The notes below the pieces were generated by a model that worked only from the letters and a program-made list of their open reading frames with translations, made no database searches and was not told the origin of the DNA. A DNA stretch of 45,695 nucleotides from RGIG3009 sp964490085 (GTDB lineage Bacteria; Bacillota; Clostridia; Oscillospirales; Acutalibacteraceae): NCBI GenBank assembly GCA_964490085.1, contig CAZBAO010000004.1:1-45695 (forward strand), read 5' to 3'. The first letter of the stretch is position 1, and every line of letters starts with the position of its first letter. The position numbers and the translations under genes were made by a program. Positions 32,382-40,246 of the stretch are shown one piece after another.

Positions 32382-32542
32382 TGTGATCCCTCCCGAACAA
32401 ATCCGCCGAACTGTTCCGTAAAGAACAATGCGATACTTTTGCTTATTGAACCTGCCCATCTCATCGTGTATATTAAAAAGCAAATACAGAACAGATTGTT
32501 TTGTAACAAACACAGTATACTCTCTTTTGCGAGGTGTGTCAA
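32382..32542. promoter_or_regulatory. Intergenic control region between tetR and the P-type ATPase gene
   Basis: TGTTT-TGTAAC-AAACA (32498-32513) is an imperfect palindrome just before a plus-strand TATACT (32516-32521). No good -35 stands 16-18 bases before that -10. The site is placed where a TetR dimer could block the ATPase promoter. Confidence 0.45.
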
Positions 32543-34411
32543 ATGCTGAAAGAAATACCGAAACGACTGGAAAGTGTTCCCGCAACACTGCTCGGCGGTG
32601 TCTGTTTGGTGCTGAGCTTTGTGTTGCCGAAGGTTGGCGTTGAACCTCCGATAGATCCCGCGTGGATCACGGTGGTCATCAGCGGTCTGCCGTTGCTCTC
32701 CTCGGCAGTACGAAAACTCTGCCGCAACCGCGGGATCAGTAAGATATCCTCCGCACTGCTGATCTCCATCGCCATGATCGCGGCGATCGCGATCGGTGAT
32801 CTGTTTGCCGCCGGTGAGGTCGCCTTTATTATGGCGATCGGTGAGATCCTGGAGGATCTGACGACCGGTCGCGCAAAGCGGGGCTTGACAAAGCTGATCG
32901 CGCTGGCACCGACGCAAGGGCGGCGACTCACAGCTGACGGGGAAGAACTCATCGCCGCCGACGCCATCTGCGAGGGCGACCGTCTCCGCATTCTGCCCGG
33001 CGAGACCATTCCGGTAGACGGCACGATCATCAGCGGGGAAACCTCGGTGGATCAATCCATTCTGACCGGCGAATCGTTGCCGGCAGATAAAGAAATCGGT
33101 GACGCGGTGTTCTGCGGTACCATCAACTGCTTCGGCGCGATCGATATTCGGGCAACAAAAGTCGGCGAGGACAGCTCCTTACAAAAACTGATCCGTATGG
33201 TCAAGGAAGCAGAGGAAAACAAAGCACCTACCGCACGCATCGCGGACAGGTGTGCAAGCTGGTTGGTACCTGCCGCATTCCTTATTGCGATCGTCACCGG
33301 ACTCGTTACCGGCGATATTACGCGCGCCGTGACCGTACTGGTCGTGTTCTGCCCGTGTGCACTGGTGCTGGCCACCCCCACCGCGATCATGGCGGCGATC
33401 GGGCAAGCGACCCGCCACGGTATCATCATCAAATCGGGTGAGGCGTTGGAAAAGATGGGCAAGGTCGATACCGTCGCTTTCGACAAGACCGGCACACTCA
33501 CCTATGGACGGTTGGCGGTATGTGATTGCGTCCCGCTCGACAGTACGGTAACGTCGGACGCCCTGCTCGCGCTTGCGGCAGCGGCAGAGAGCAAAAGTGA
33601 GCATCCGCTCGGCAAGGCGATCGTAAGCTGTGCAAAAGAACGGAAATTGCCGCTTTTGGAATCCGACGCCTTTACGATGACAGCAGGGATGGGCATCACC
33701 GCACAGATCGCAAACGCAACCGTCTTATGCGGCAACGAAGCCTATTTGCAGAAAAACGGCGTTGCGCTGAATGAAAAAGCAGCCGATATAGCAGCACAAA
33801 TGCGTTCCCAAGGCAAAGCAATAGTTGTCGTTGCCGAAAACGGCAAGACCGTGGGGTTGATCGCGCTTTCCGATACCTTGCGCCCGGAGGCGACGCAGAT
33901 GGTCACTCGTCTGAGCAATATGCGTACGGAGACGGCGTTGCTGACCGGCGACAACATCCTGACGGCTCACTATTTTGCCGAACGGGTGGGCATTCGCAAC
34001 GTGCACGCCGAACTGCTTCCCGAACAGAAGGTGGCGTGTATCGCGGCACTGCAGGCGGACAACCACACGGTGTGTATGGTGGGCGACGGCGTAAACGACG
34101 CACCCGCTCTCAAAACGGCAGGTGTCGGAGTCGCTATGGGCACTATGGGCAGCGATATTGCTGTCGAGGCGGCAGACGTCGCCTTGATGGGAGACGATCT
34201 GTCCAGGATCCCCTATCTCAAACGGCTGTCCGTGGCGACCGTGCGAACCATCGCCTTCAGCATTACGTTATCGATGCTCATCAACCTGCTGGCCGTTCTC
34301 CTGTCGGTATTGGGACTGTTGACCCCCACGACCGGCGCTCTGGTTCATAACGCGGGTTCGGTGTTCGTGGTGTTGATCGCGGCACTGCTGTATGACCGAA
34401 AATTTGAATAA
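32543..34411 (+). CDS. Heavy-metal P1B-type ATPase without N-terminal metal-binding domain
   Basis: 622 residues. A, P and N domains are complete: TGES (175-178), CPC in the transmembrane metal path (270-272), phosphorylation site DKTGT (314-318), SEHPLGKAI (the P1B His-Pro motif) and GDGVNDAPAL near the end. CPC with HP and the ...VGLIALSDTLRPE segment place it with Zn/Cd/Pb or Cu exporters of the CadA/CopB kind. It has no HMA (GMTCxxC) domain at the N-terminus; the first membrane helix starts near residue 15. The ATG at 32543 follows GAGGTG. It is divergent from tetR, which may be its repressor. Confidence 0.93.
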   Translation: MLKEIPKRLESVPATLLGGVCLVLSFVLPKVGVEPPIDPAWITVVISGLPLLSSAVRKLCRNRGISKISSALLISIAMIAAIAIGDLFAAGEVAFIMAIGEILEDLTTGRAKRGLTKLIALAPTQGRRLTADGEELIAADAICEGDRLRILPGETIPVDGTIISGETSVDQSILTGESLPADKEIGDAVFCGTINCFGAIDIRATKVGEDSSLQKLIRMVKEAEENKAPTARIADRCASWLVPAAFLIAIVTGLVTGDITRAVTVLVVFCPCALVLATPTAIMAAIGQATRHGIIIKSGEALEKMGKVDTVAFDKTGTLTYGRLAVCDCVPLDSTVTSDALLALAAAAESKSEHPLGKAIVSCAKERKLPLLESDAFTMTAGMGITAQIANATVLCGNEAYLQKNGVALNEKAADIAAQMRSQGKAIVVVAENGKTVGLIALSDTLRPEATQMVTRLSNMRTETALLTGDNILTAHYFAERVGIRNVHAELLPEQKVACIAALQADNHTVCMVGDGVNDAPALKTAGVGVAMGTMGSDIAVEAADVALMGDDLSRIPYLKRLSVATVRTIAFSITLSMLINLLAVLLSVLGLLTPTTGALVHNAGSVFVVLIAALLYDRKFE

Positions 34412-34417
34412 AGTAAG

Positions 34418-34452
34418 CGGCGGCAGGATTCTGTGATCCTGCCGCCGTTCGT
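34418..34452. terminator. Terminator between the ATPase and the fusion gene
   Basis: 12-bp stem CGGCGGCAGGAT (34418-34429) with partner 34436-34447, loop TCTGTG, then TTCGTTTATT. Confidence 0.8.
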
Positions 34453-35409
34453 TTATTCCAGTATGGTGATGAGTTCCTCGGTCGTCTTGCGTGTTTTGGC
34501 GCGAAGCTTGTCATCGGCTTTCGCATAGCCGAGGGAAACGACCAAGCGTATCGCGCCGTCAATGCCGCAAAGCTCGCGGATCTTATCGCCGTTCAGCCAA
34601 CCGAGGATGCAGGTGGAAAGCCCCTGCGTAGTTGCCTCAGCGGTGAGGTACGCCGTGGCGATCCCGATGTCAATGGAACGGTAATCCGTGCCCGTCACCT
34701 TCGCGCCGACCGTCGTGGATTTGATGTTCGGCTTTTCGGACACTACGATCTGCACCGGCGCGTCCGAAGAAAACTTGTTCGCACCCATACCCTGCGTCGC
34801 CTTGGCGACCTGTTTGGCGAGCTCACCCGTACACACCGTCAAGTGATACGGCTGACCGTTGCTGGCAGACGGCGACAGCCGCGCTGCCTCCAGTATCCGC
34901 GCAAGCTTTTCGGGCTCCACCGCACGATCCGCATCAAAGCTGCGGCAGGATTGGCGGGCGTTGGCAATTTCTAAAAAATCCATATATCTATCCCCTGTCA
35001 ACTGTTTTTTCATCCAGATATGCGGGCAGCCCTGTTCGTCCTCAACTTCACCGTAGGCGACGTAACCGAGCCTTTCATAAAACCCTCTGGCGTGATACTG
35101 TGAATGAAGCACAAGGCTCTCTCCGCCGACGGACTGTACGTACCGCTCGGCTGCCGTGACCAGATCGCTGCCGTATGCCTTGCCGCGATGCTCCTTGAGC
35201 ACACACAGCCTGCCCAGCACGTAGGTACCGTCCTGCGCAAAAACACGGCACGTTGCGATCGGCCGTTCCTCATCATCGAATAACACGAAATGCGTAGCAT
35301 CGCCGTCGATCTCATCCACTTCGTCCACAAACCCCTGTTCGTCCACAAAAACAGGGATACGTACCGCAAGCGCCGCATCCGGCACACCGTGAAACGCCTG
35401 AATGTGCAT
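34453..35409 (-). CDS. GNAT acetyltransferase fused to nitroreductase
   Basis: 318 residues in one open frame. Residues 1-138 are an ElaA-like GNAT domain (IRVPVF-type RIPVFVDEQGFVDEVDEID; acetyl-CoA loop LCVLKEHRGKAYGSDL; ARGFYERLGYVAYGEV). Residues 143-318 are a small FMN nitroreductase (MDFLEIANARQSCRSFD; LEAARLSPSASNGQPYHL; VSLGYAKADDKLRAKTRK). At the junction, AGGGGAT stands 6 bases before the ATG of Met143 (34983), so a separate nitroreductase of 176 residues can also be made. It looks like two operon genes joined when the GNAT stop was lost. Promoter TTGAAA, 16, TATACT at 35444-35471. Confidence 0.88.
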   Translation of the reverse strand: MHIQAFHGVPDAALAVRIPVFVDEQGFVDEVDEIDGDATHFVLFDDEERPIATCRVFAQDGTYVLGRLCVLKEHRGKAYGSDLVTAAERYVQSVGGESLVLHSQYHARGFYERLGYVAYGEVEDEQGCPHIWMKKQLTGDRYMDFLEIANARQSCRSFDADRAVEPEKLARILEAARLSPSASNGQPYHLTVCTGELAKQVAKATQGMGANKFSSDAPVQIVVSEKPNIKSTTVGAKVTGTDYRSIDIGIATAYLTAEATTQGLSTCILGWLNGDKIRELCGIDGAIRLVVSLGYAKADDKLRAKTRKTTEELITILE

Positions 35410-35443
35410 AGCTATCTCATCCTTACGTATGCTTTCTTTTATC

Positions 35444-35506
35444 AGTATATCATAACGATGCGTTTTTTCAATAATATTCCGTCGATCCCCTCTTGTTTTT
35501 TCAATA
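35444..35506 (-). promoter_or_regulatory. Promoter of the GNAT-nitroreductase gene with a 12-bp direct repeat
   Basis: Minus strand TTGAAA (35466-35471), 16-base spacer, TATACT (35444-35449). GTTTTTTCAATA (plus strand) occurs at 35462-35473, across the -35, and again at 35495-35506, 33 bases on, about three helical turns. Confidence 0.6.
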
Positions 35507-35550
35507 GCCCTGCGCTATTCTAAAGATAAGCATGTCCAAAAAATAACATA

Positions 35551-35597
35551 GATTGTCCTTTGCGATCATTGTAATTCCCCTGTTAGATCAGTATAAT
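35551..35597 (+). promoter_or_regulatory. MATE-araC promoter with shared regulatory box
   Basis: TTGTAA (35569-35574), 17-base spacer, TATAAT (35592-35597). The -35 is the end of a 24-base box (35551-35574): GATTGTC, then T at 35559, GA at 35564-35565 and CATTGTAA. 18 of 24 bases recur at the sialidase-like gene's promoter with identical spacing. Confidence 0.72.
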
Positions 35598-35638
35598 GCA
35601 TACAGTTAAATCGATATTTCAAAAAACAGGTGGTCCAA

Positions 35639-37009
35639 ATGCGTAAAAGGGATATCAATATGGTAGAGGGAGCGCTTTTGCCGAATATTATTCGCTTTGC
35701 TATCCCGATGATCTTTACCAACGTGTTGCAATTGGCATTCAATGCCGTTGATCTGGTGGTCGTTGGCAACTTTGGTCTGCCGAACTCGGTGGGTGCCATC
35801 GGCGCCACCGGTTCCATCACCCAACTGATCGTGTTGTTTTTCTCGGGGTTATCCGTTGGTGTGGGTGTCACCATTGCGCAAGCGATCGGTGCGAAAGACG
35901 ATCAGATGGTTCACCGTGCCGTGCATACCGCATTGCCGACAGCCATTCCCTGCGGTTTATTTTGCACGATAATCGGTCTTTTGTTTGCCGAACCGTTACT
36001 CACGTGGCTCGGAACACCAGCCGACGTGTTACCGTACTCGGTCCGGTATATGCGGATTATCTTCTGCGGCGTGCCGTTCCTGCTCATCTACAACTTTTTA
36101 GCCGCCGTTCTGAATGCCGCAGGCGATGCCAAAGGACCATTTGTGTATTTAACGACTGCCGGTGTTGTGCACCTGATATTAAACCTCTTTTTCGGCATCG
36201 TATTGAAGATGGACGTAACAGGCGCCGCGCTCGCTACCATTCTGTCGCAAGCGCTCTCCGCCATTTTGGTTACGATCGCCCTGATGCGCCGTACCGATGC
36301 GTGCCGGCTCGTATTATCCAAAATGCGGATCTATGCCGCACCCTTTAAGAAGATTTTGTTGTTCGGCGTACCCACCGGTCTGCAAAACGCACTGTTTTGC
36401 ATCTCCACCACACTCATTCAATCGTCCGTCAACTCGTTTGGCTCGGCAGTGATGTCCGGCAACTCGGCAGCACAAAGCTTGGATACCTTTATCAGCACCG
36501 CTATCAACGGATTCAAATTTGCCGCAATCAACTTTGTCAGTCAGAATATGGGTGCTCGGCAATACGGCCGCGTCAAGAAGATTCTGGGCATTTGTATTGC
36601 CTGCGGCGCCGTTGTCGGCGGGTTGCTCGGCTTGCTTGTGTGGGGCTTTGGACCGCAACTGCTGTCTATTTACATTCCCAATGCGCCAAAGGAGGCTATC
36701 AACGCGGGAATGCTCCGCTTAACCTTTATGGCGCTGTTCTATTTCTTGTATCCGCTGTTGGACGTCCCGACCGGCGTGTTGCGCGGCATGGGTGCCTCCA
36801 CCACCTCCATGCTTACCTCGGTACTCGGCATTTGCGGGTTTCGCGTGTTGTGGATCTACACCGTGTTTGCACAGTTCCGCAGCTTGGAGATCTTGTACGT
36901 TTCCTTCCCGATTTCATGGGTGCTGACAGGTATCAGCCAGTTGATTGCCATCGCCGTTATCTATAAACGAATCGTAAAAACACCGGCACAAAATACGTTG
37001 AGGATGTGA
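35639..37009 (+). CDS. MATE-family efflux transporter
   Basis: 456 residues, 12 membrane helices in two six-helix halves. The start is IVEGALLPNIIRFAIPMIFTNVLQLAFNAVDLVVVGNFGLP-like (residues about 7-47), with GIPTG-type FGVPTGLQNALF opening the second half near 225 and NMGARQYGRVKK in the linker helix. It exports cationic or other small compounds with Na+ or H+. ATG 35639 follows AGGTGG. It is followed closely by its araC gene and then a sialidase-like gene. Confidence 0.94.
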   Translation: MRKRDINMVEGALLPNIIRFAIPMIFTNVLQLAFNAVDLVVVGNFGLPNSVGAIGATGSITQLIVLFFSGLSVGVGVTIAQAIGAKDDQMVHRAVHTALPTAIPCGLFCTIIGLLFAEPLLTWLGTPADVLPYSVRYMRIIFCGVPFLLIYNFLAAVLNAAGDAKGPFVYLTTAGVVHLILNLFFGIVLKMDVTGAALATILSQALSAILVTIALMRRTDACRLVLSKMRIYAAPFKKILLFGVPTGLQNALFCISTTLIQSSVNSFGSAVMSGNSAAQSLDTFISTAINGFKFAAINFVSQNMGARQYGRVKKILGICIACGAVVGGLLGLLVWGFGPQLLSIYIPNAPKEAINAGMLRLTFMALFYFLYPLLDVPTGVLRGMGASTTSMLTSVLGICGFRVLWIYTVFAQFRSLEILYVSFPISWVLTGISQLIAIAVIYKRIVKTPAQNTLRM

Positions 37010-37014
37010 ACGCA

Positions 37015-37878
37015 ATGTTTGCAACAGAATATACCGATAAGCGGGCAGATGCTTTAAACAAAATATCGTTCCCGCATTTGGAGCTGCCCTTGAATTTGAA
37101 CATTCTTTGGGTCAGTGCGGCGGGAAAAGCCCATCTCAACACCAACATTCGCAAACACGCCCATGAGCATTCGTTTTTTGAACTCCACTTTGTGCTCGAC
37201 GGCATCATTGCTTACACGTGCGGCACCGACGTGTTCACCTTAAACAGCGGTGAAGCGTTGTTCATCCCGCCGCACACCAAGCATCACTATCAGCCGAGCA
37301 GCGAGGCACTCAAGATCACACTTGCTTTCTCGGCAGATGACAATGCGCTGGAGCTGTTACAGTTGAAAAACCGAGCGGCAACACGTGTTGACTATTCGGA
37401 TAAGATCACCCAGTGTCTGAATTTCATCTTGCGTCACAGCGAGATTTCGGATCTGTTCACCTCACAACTGATCGTGGGCAGAGCATTGGAAATTGTGTAC
37501 TCCTTCCTATATGCGCTGAATATCAAGATCCCCAAAAACAGTAACGATTCTCGTGATCCTCGCTTTTTCATGGCAAAAGCCTATATTGAAAACAATAGCG
37601 ACAAATTGCTGACCTGCAACGACGTTTCAAAAGAATGCTGTCTGTCCACAAAACAACTAAGTCGGATTTTCAAAACGGAAACCGGACAAACTCTCGCTGA
37701 CTACATCGGGGCTTGCAAAATCAAACAGATCAAGCGGCTCTTACTTGACACTCAATACAGCGTGAAAGAAATCGGGTTTTTGTTAGGCTTTGAAAACGAA
37801 AGTAATTTTGTGTCGTTCTTCAAACGACACTGTGAGTTGCCCCCCGGTGCCTTCCGCGCAAAAATGTCCGAAAAATGA
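37015..37878 (+). CDS. AraC-family regulator of the MATE/sialidase-like locus
   Basis: 287 residues. An N-terminal cupin-type sensing domain has HAHEHSFFELHFVLDG and GEALFIPPHTKHHYQ (about 40-100). The C-terminal pair of HTH motifs is at about 190-285: LTCNDVSKECCLSTKQLSRIFKTETG and YSVKEIGFLLGFENESNFVSFFKRHCELPPGAFR. It starts 5 bases after the MATE stop. I prefer ATG 37015 (GAGGAT 10 bases upstream) over the GTG overlapping the MATE stop. The sequence suggests it controls both flanking promoters through the shared box. Confidence 0.92.
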   Translation: MFATEYTDKRADALNKISFPHLELPLNLNILWVSAAGKAHLNTNIRKHAHEHSFFELHFVLDGIIAYTCGTDVFTLNSGEALFIPPHTKHHYQPSSEALKITLAFSADDNALELLQLKNRAATRVDYSDKITQCLNFILRHSEISDLFTSQLIVGRALEIVYSFLYALNIKIPKNSNDSRDPRFFMAKAYIENNSDKLLTCNDVSKECCLSTKQLSRIFKTETGQTLADYIGACKIKQIKRLLLDTQYSVKEIGFLLGFENESNFVSFFKRHCELPPGAFRAKMSEK

Positions 37879-37882
37879 AACA

Positions 37883-37930
37883 GATTGTCTTGTATGAACA
37901 TTGCAAGAATGAAAAGGATTGCCGTATAAT
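37883..37930 (+). promoter_or_regulatory. Promoter of the sialidase-like gene with the same regulatory box
   Basis: TTGCAA (37901-37906), 18-base spacer, TATAAT (37925-37930). The box at 37883-37906 reads GATTGTC, T, GA, CATTGCAA, in register with that at 35551. Confidence 0.72.
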
Positions 37931-37956
37931 CGGCTTGGGAAGGTTGGTGTTTCCTG

Positions 37957-39036
37957 ATGATGGAAATCGCTCGCAAGAATTACACGGTGATTATTGAAGA
38001 TCCGGTCATGCACGTGGACAATGAGGCGCGTCACAGAAGCGGTCACATGTCTCATGCCATGACCGAGTTTGCACCGAACTGCTTTATTGATTTTAACGCA
38101 AACTACTCGGCTGTTCGTAAAGGCGGCCACTACTGCTACGGCTGGGTGGAATACTGTATCTCGCGCGACGGCGGTAAAACCTACTCCGAGTTGCAGGAGT
38201 TCCCCTATTCGCGAAAGAGCTTTGAAGACGGTCTGTTCACCATCTCGGTTGAAAAAGCCGTCACGGCAGACGACGGTACTATTTTGGCATTTTGCCTGCG
38301 CAACAGTGCCCTTGCTGAAATGTTCTGCGTGCCGTGGGAAACGCCCACCGTGGTTCGAAGCCACGATCAAGGCAAGACGTGGGAAGAAGCGGATGAAACG
38401 TGCTTCCCGTACAAAGGCCGCATTTACGATGCGTTTGTGCGCGACGGCGTGATTTATGTGCTGCAATTCTGCAACGACTATATGTGGGGCTCCACAGACG
38501 AACATAAATACCGCTTGTACAAGAGTTTTGATAACGGCAAGACATTTGTGGAAATTTCTGTCATTCCGTTCACCATTGATACCCGCTCCTACGGCGCGAT
38601 GATCTTTGATGCGGAAAACGTCCTGCACACCTACGTCTACATCAAATCCGACGAGTTACATCTCGACCACGCCATCAGCAAAGACGAGGGTAAAACATGG
38701 GAGATCGTGGATCAGGTGTACGTGGATCAAGCCATCCGCAACCCGCAGATCGAGTTGATCGACGGCGTGTACGTGATGCATGGCCGTTCACACTGCCTCG
38801 GTGACGAGGGACAATATCCCGGCGACAGTTTCGTTCTCTACACCTCCGAGGATGCTTACCACTGGAACGAAGCCATTGTGATGGTAACAACCAAATCGGC
38901 AGGTCAATTTTACTCGGAAAACCTGAAATTAACAGACGAAAACGGGAGCTTCCTGTTGGTCCAATATTCCGAAGTGTTTTCGGGCAAAGGCTTTCAGGTG
39001 AACGTGAAGCATCTCAAACTCAGAATAAAACGGTAA
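37957..39036 (+). CDS. Sialidase-like (BNR/Asp-box) beta-propeller protein
   Basis: 359 residues. Four Asp-box motifs (SRDGGKTY at 69, SHDQGKTW at 135, SFDNGKTF at 190, SKDEGKTW at 241) mark a six-bladed propeller of the sialidase superfamily. There is no signal peptide and no carbohydrate-binding module, so it should act in the cytoplasm. The FRIP motif and catalytic Arg triad, Tyr and Asp of GH33 cannot be assigned with confidence. It could be a glycosidase for imported oligosaccharides, a hydratase-like member, or a non-catalytic propeller. Start ATG 37957 (or the next codon); weak ribosome site. Own promoter and terminator. Confidence 0.8.
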   Translation: MMEIARKNYTVIIEDPVMHVDNEARHRSGHMSHAMTEFAPNCFIDFNANYSAVRKGGHYCYGWVEYCISRDGGKTYSELQEFPYSRKSFEDGLFTISVEKAVTADDGTILAFCLRNSALAEMFCVPWETPTVVRSHDQGKTWEEADETCFPYKGRIYDAFVRDGVIYVLQFCNDYMWGSTDEHKYRLYKSFDNGKTFVEISVIPFTIDTRSYGAMIFDAENVLHTYVYIKSDELHLDHAISKDEGKTWEIVDQVYVDQAIRNPQIELIDGVYVMHGRSHCLGDEGQYPGDSFVLYTSEDAYHWNEAIVMVTTKSAGQFYSENLKLTDENGSFLLVQYSEVFSGKGFQVNVKHLKLRIKR

Positions 39037-39050
39037 CCATTGTCAACGTA

Positions 39051-39095
39051 AAAACGCGGGTATCTGACGATCTGACGATACCCGCGTTTTTTATT
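39051..39095. terminator. Terminator between the sialidase-like and flavoprotein genes
   Basis: 14-bp perfect stem AAAACGCGGGTATC (39051-39064) with partner 39077-39090, loop of 12, then TTATTTG. Confidence 0.9.
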
Positions 39096-39708
39096 TGATA
39101 AAACTCGTCGAAACGCGTTTTTCTTTTTCGGGCAGGCCGAACGCTTCCTTGCCGAGCGCAATGCTCTTCATTAAAAAGGTCATATTCTCGGCAAGCACGC
39201 GCATCGTTTGCAGGCCCTCCGCATCCTCGGCCGCCTGACCGGGCGCTCTGCCGTGTACGCTGTTCCAATACTGGCTGGACGCGATCGGCATACCGGAAAT
39301 GGTGAAATACTTGTTCAGCTGGTCAAACGCCGCCGAACAGCCGCCGCGCCGTGCGACCGCTACCGACGCCCCGACCTTCATCGTCTTGTCAAAGCCGGTG
39401 CTGTAAAACAACCGATCCAACAGCGCGGTCAACGTGCTGTTGGCGGCGGCGTAATACACCGGGCTGCCGAGCACCAAACCGTCACACTGTTCGAGCTTGG
39501 GGGCGAGTTCATTGACGATATCGTCAATGGCGCATTTTCCGGTCTTGACGCACTGAAAACACGCGACACAACCGCGAATATCCCGATTGCCCACCTGAAC
39601 GGTTTCGGTCTCGATCCCGTTTTTGGCAAACACCTTTTCCATTTCCGCCAATGCCACCGCGGTGTTGCCGCCCACACGCGGACTGCCGTTTATCAATAAC
39701 ACTTTCAT
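39091..39708 (-). CDS. NADPH-dependent FMN reductase / iron-sulfur flavoprotein family
   Basis: 205 residues. The start MKVLLINGSPRVGGNTAVAL is the FMN phosphate loop. CVACFQCVKTGKCAIDD (about 47-63) has the CxxCxxC-type cysteines of Isf-like flavoproteins. GLVLGSPVYYAAANSTLTALLDR is the isoalloxazine-binding part. It transfers electrons from NAD(P)H to small acceptors or quinones; in anaerobes relatives reduce oxygen or peroxide. ATG 39708 follows AAGGAGGA. Its promoter (TTGCCG, 17, TATAAT; 39732-39760) faces that of the DtxR-like gene. Confidence 0.9.
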   Translation of the reverse strand: MKVLLINGSPRVGGNTAVALAEMEKVFAKNGIETETVQVGNRDIRGCVACFQCVKTGKCAIDDIVNELAPKLEQCDGLVLGSPVYYAAANSTLTALLDRLFYSTGFDKTMKVGASVAVARRGGCSAAFDQLNKYFTISGMPIASSQYWNSVHGRAPGQAAEDAEGLQTMRVLAENMTFLMKSIALGKEAFGLPEKEKRVSTSFIK

Positions 39709-39731
39709 GATCGTTCCTCCTTAATAGCTCT

Positions 39732-39814
39732 ATTATACGGCATTTGACTCGCCACGGCAAGAGCTTTCTCCTTTTTCAAGAGAGTCTTGCAAAGCTGAAA
39801 AAACGTGGTATACT
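39732..39814. promoter_or_regulatory. Divergent promoters: flavoprotein (minus) and DtxR-like gene (plus)
   Basis: Minus: TTGCCG (39755-39760), 17-base spacer, TATAAT (39732-39737). Plus: TTGCAA (39787-39792), 16-base spacer, TATACT (39809-39814). A metal-dependent repressor could serve both. Confidence 0.7.
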
Positions 39815-39845
39815 AAATATAAGGATCGTGAAAGGAGGCTGCTTT

Positions 39846-40202
39846 GTGAATTTACAGGAATCCGGCGAGATGTATCTGGAAACCATCTATCTGCTGTCCA
39901 AGCAAAAAGCCTCTGTCCGCAGCATCGACGTGGCGGAGGAAATGGGCTATTCCAAGCCCAGCGTCAGCCGCGCCGTCGGGCTTCTCAAAAACGGCGGATT
40001 CATCACGGTGGATGAAAACGGCTTTTTGAAGCTGACGGAAATCGGTATCACCGTCGCCGAGCGCACCTACGAGCGCCATCGGGTGCTGACCGGCTTTTTC
40101 GTAAAGCTCGGTGTCGATCCTGAGATCGCGTCAGAAGACGCCTGCAAGATCGAACACGTGATCAGCAGTGAGACCTTCGACGCGATCAAGGCACAGTTAT
40201 AA
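39846..40202 (+). CDS. DtxR/MntR-family metal-dependent regulator, short form
   Basis: 118 residues. The winged HTH is typical: SGEMYLETIYLLSKQKASVRSIDVAEEMGYSKPSVSRAVGLLKNGGFITVDENGFLKLTEIG (about 7-65, in pieces). RHRVLTGFFVKLGVDPEIASEDACKIEHVIS is the dimerisation/metal domain with the usual His, Glu, Cys and Glu-His ligands. It lacks the SH3-like third domain, as MntR does, and is still about 20 residues shorter. The GTG at 39846 has AAAGGAGG 7 bases before it; the longer open frame upstream includes the promoter. It probably senses Mn or Fe. Confidence 0.9.
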   Translation: MNLQESGEMYLETIYLLSKQKASVRSIDVAEEMGYSKPSVSRAVGLLKNGGFITVDENGFLKLTEIGITVAERTYERHRVLTGFFVKLGVDPEIASEDACKIEHVISSETFDAIKAQL

Positions 40203-40209
40203 GAAAAGA

Positions 40210-40244
40210 AACCGCCGCATCACAGTGTGATGCGGCGGTTGTTA
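40210..40244. terminator. Bidirectional terminator between the DtxR-like and PfkB genes
   Basis: AACCGCCGCATCACA (40210-40224) and its complement (40226-40240) around a single G, then TTGTT. Confidence 0.82.
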
Positions 40245-40246
40245 TG

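Noticed and set aside
32490..32506. AACAGATTGTTTTGTA before the ATPase, similar to the sialidase-promoter box
   Set aside because: Only the left half agrees, and the distance to the -10 is 22 instead of 41-42 bases, so it is probably chance or part of a TetR site.
32000..33055. 351-codon minus-strand frame across tetR and the ATPase start
   Set aside because: It crosses two well-supported genes and their control region, in the wrong frame of tetR.
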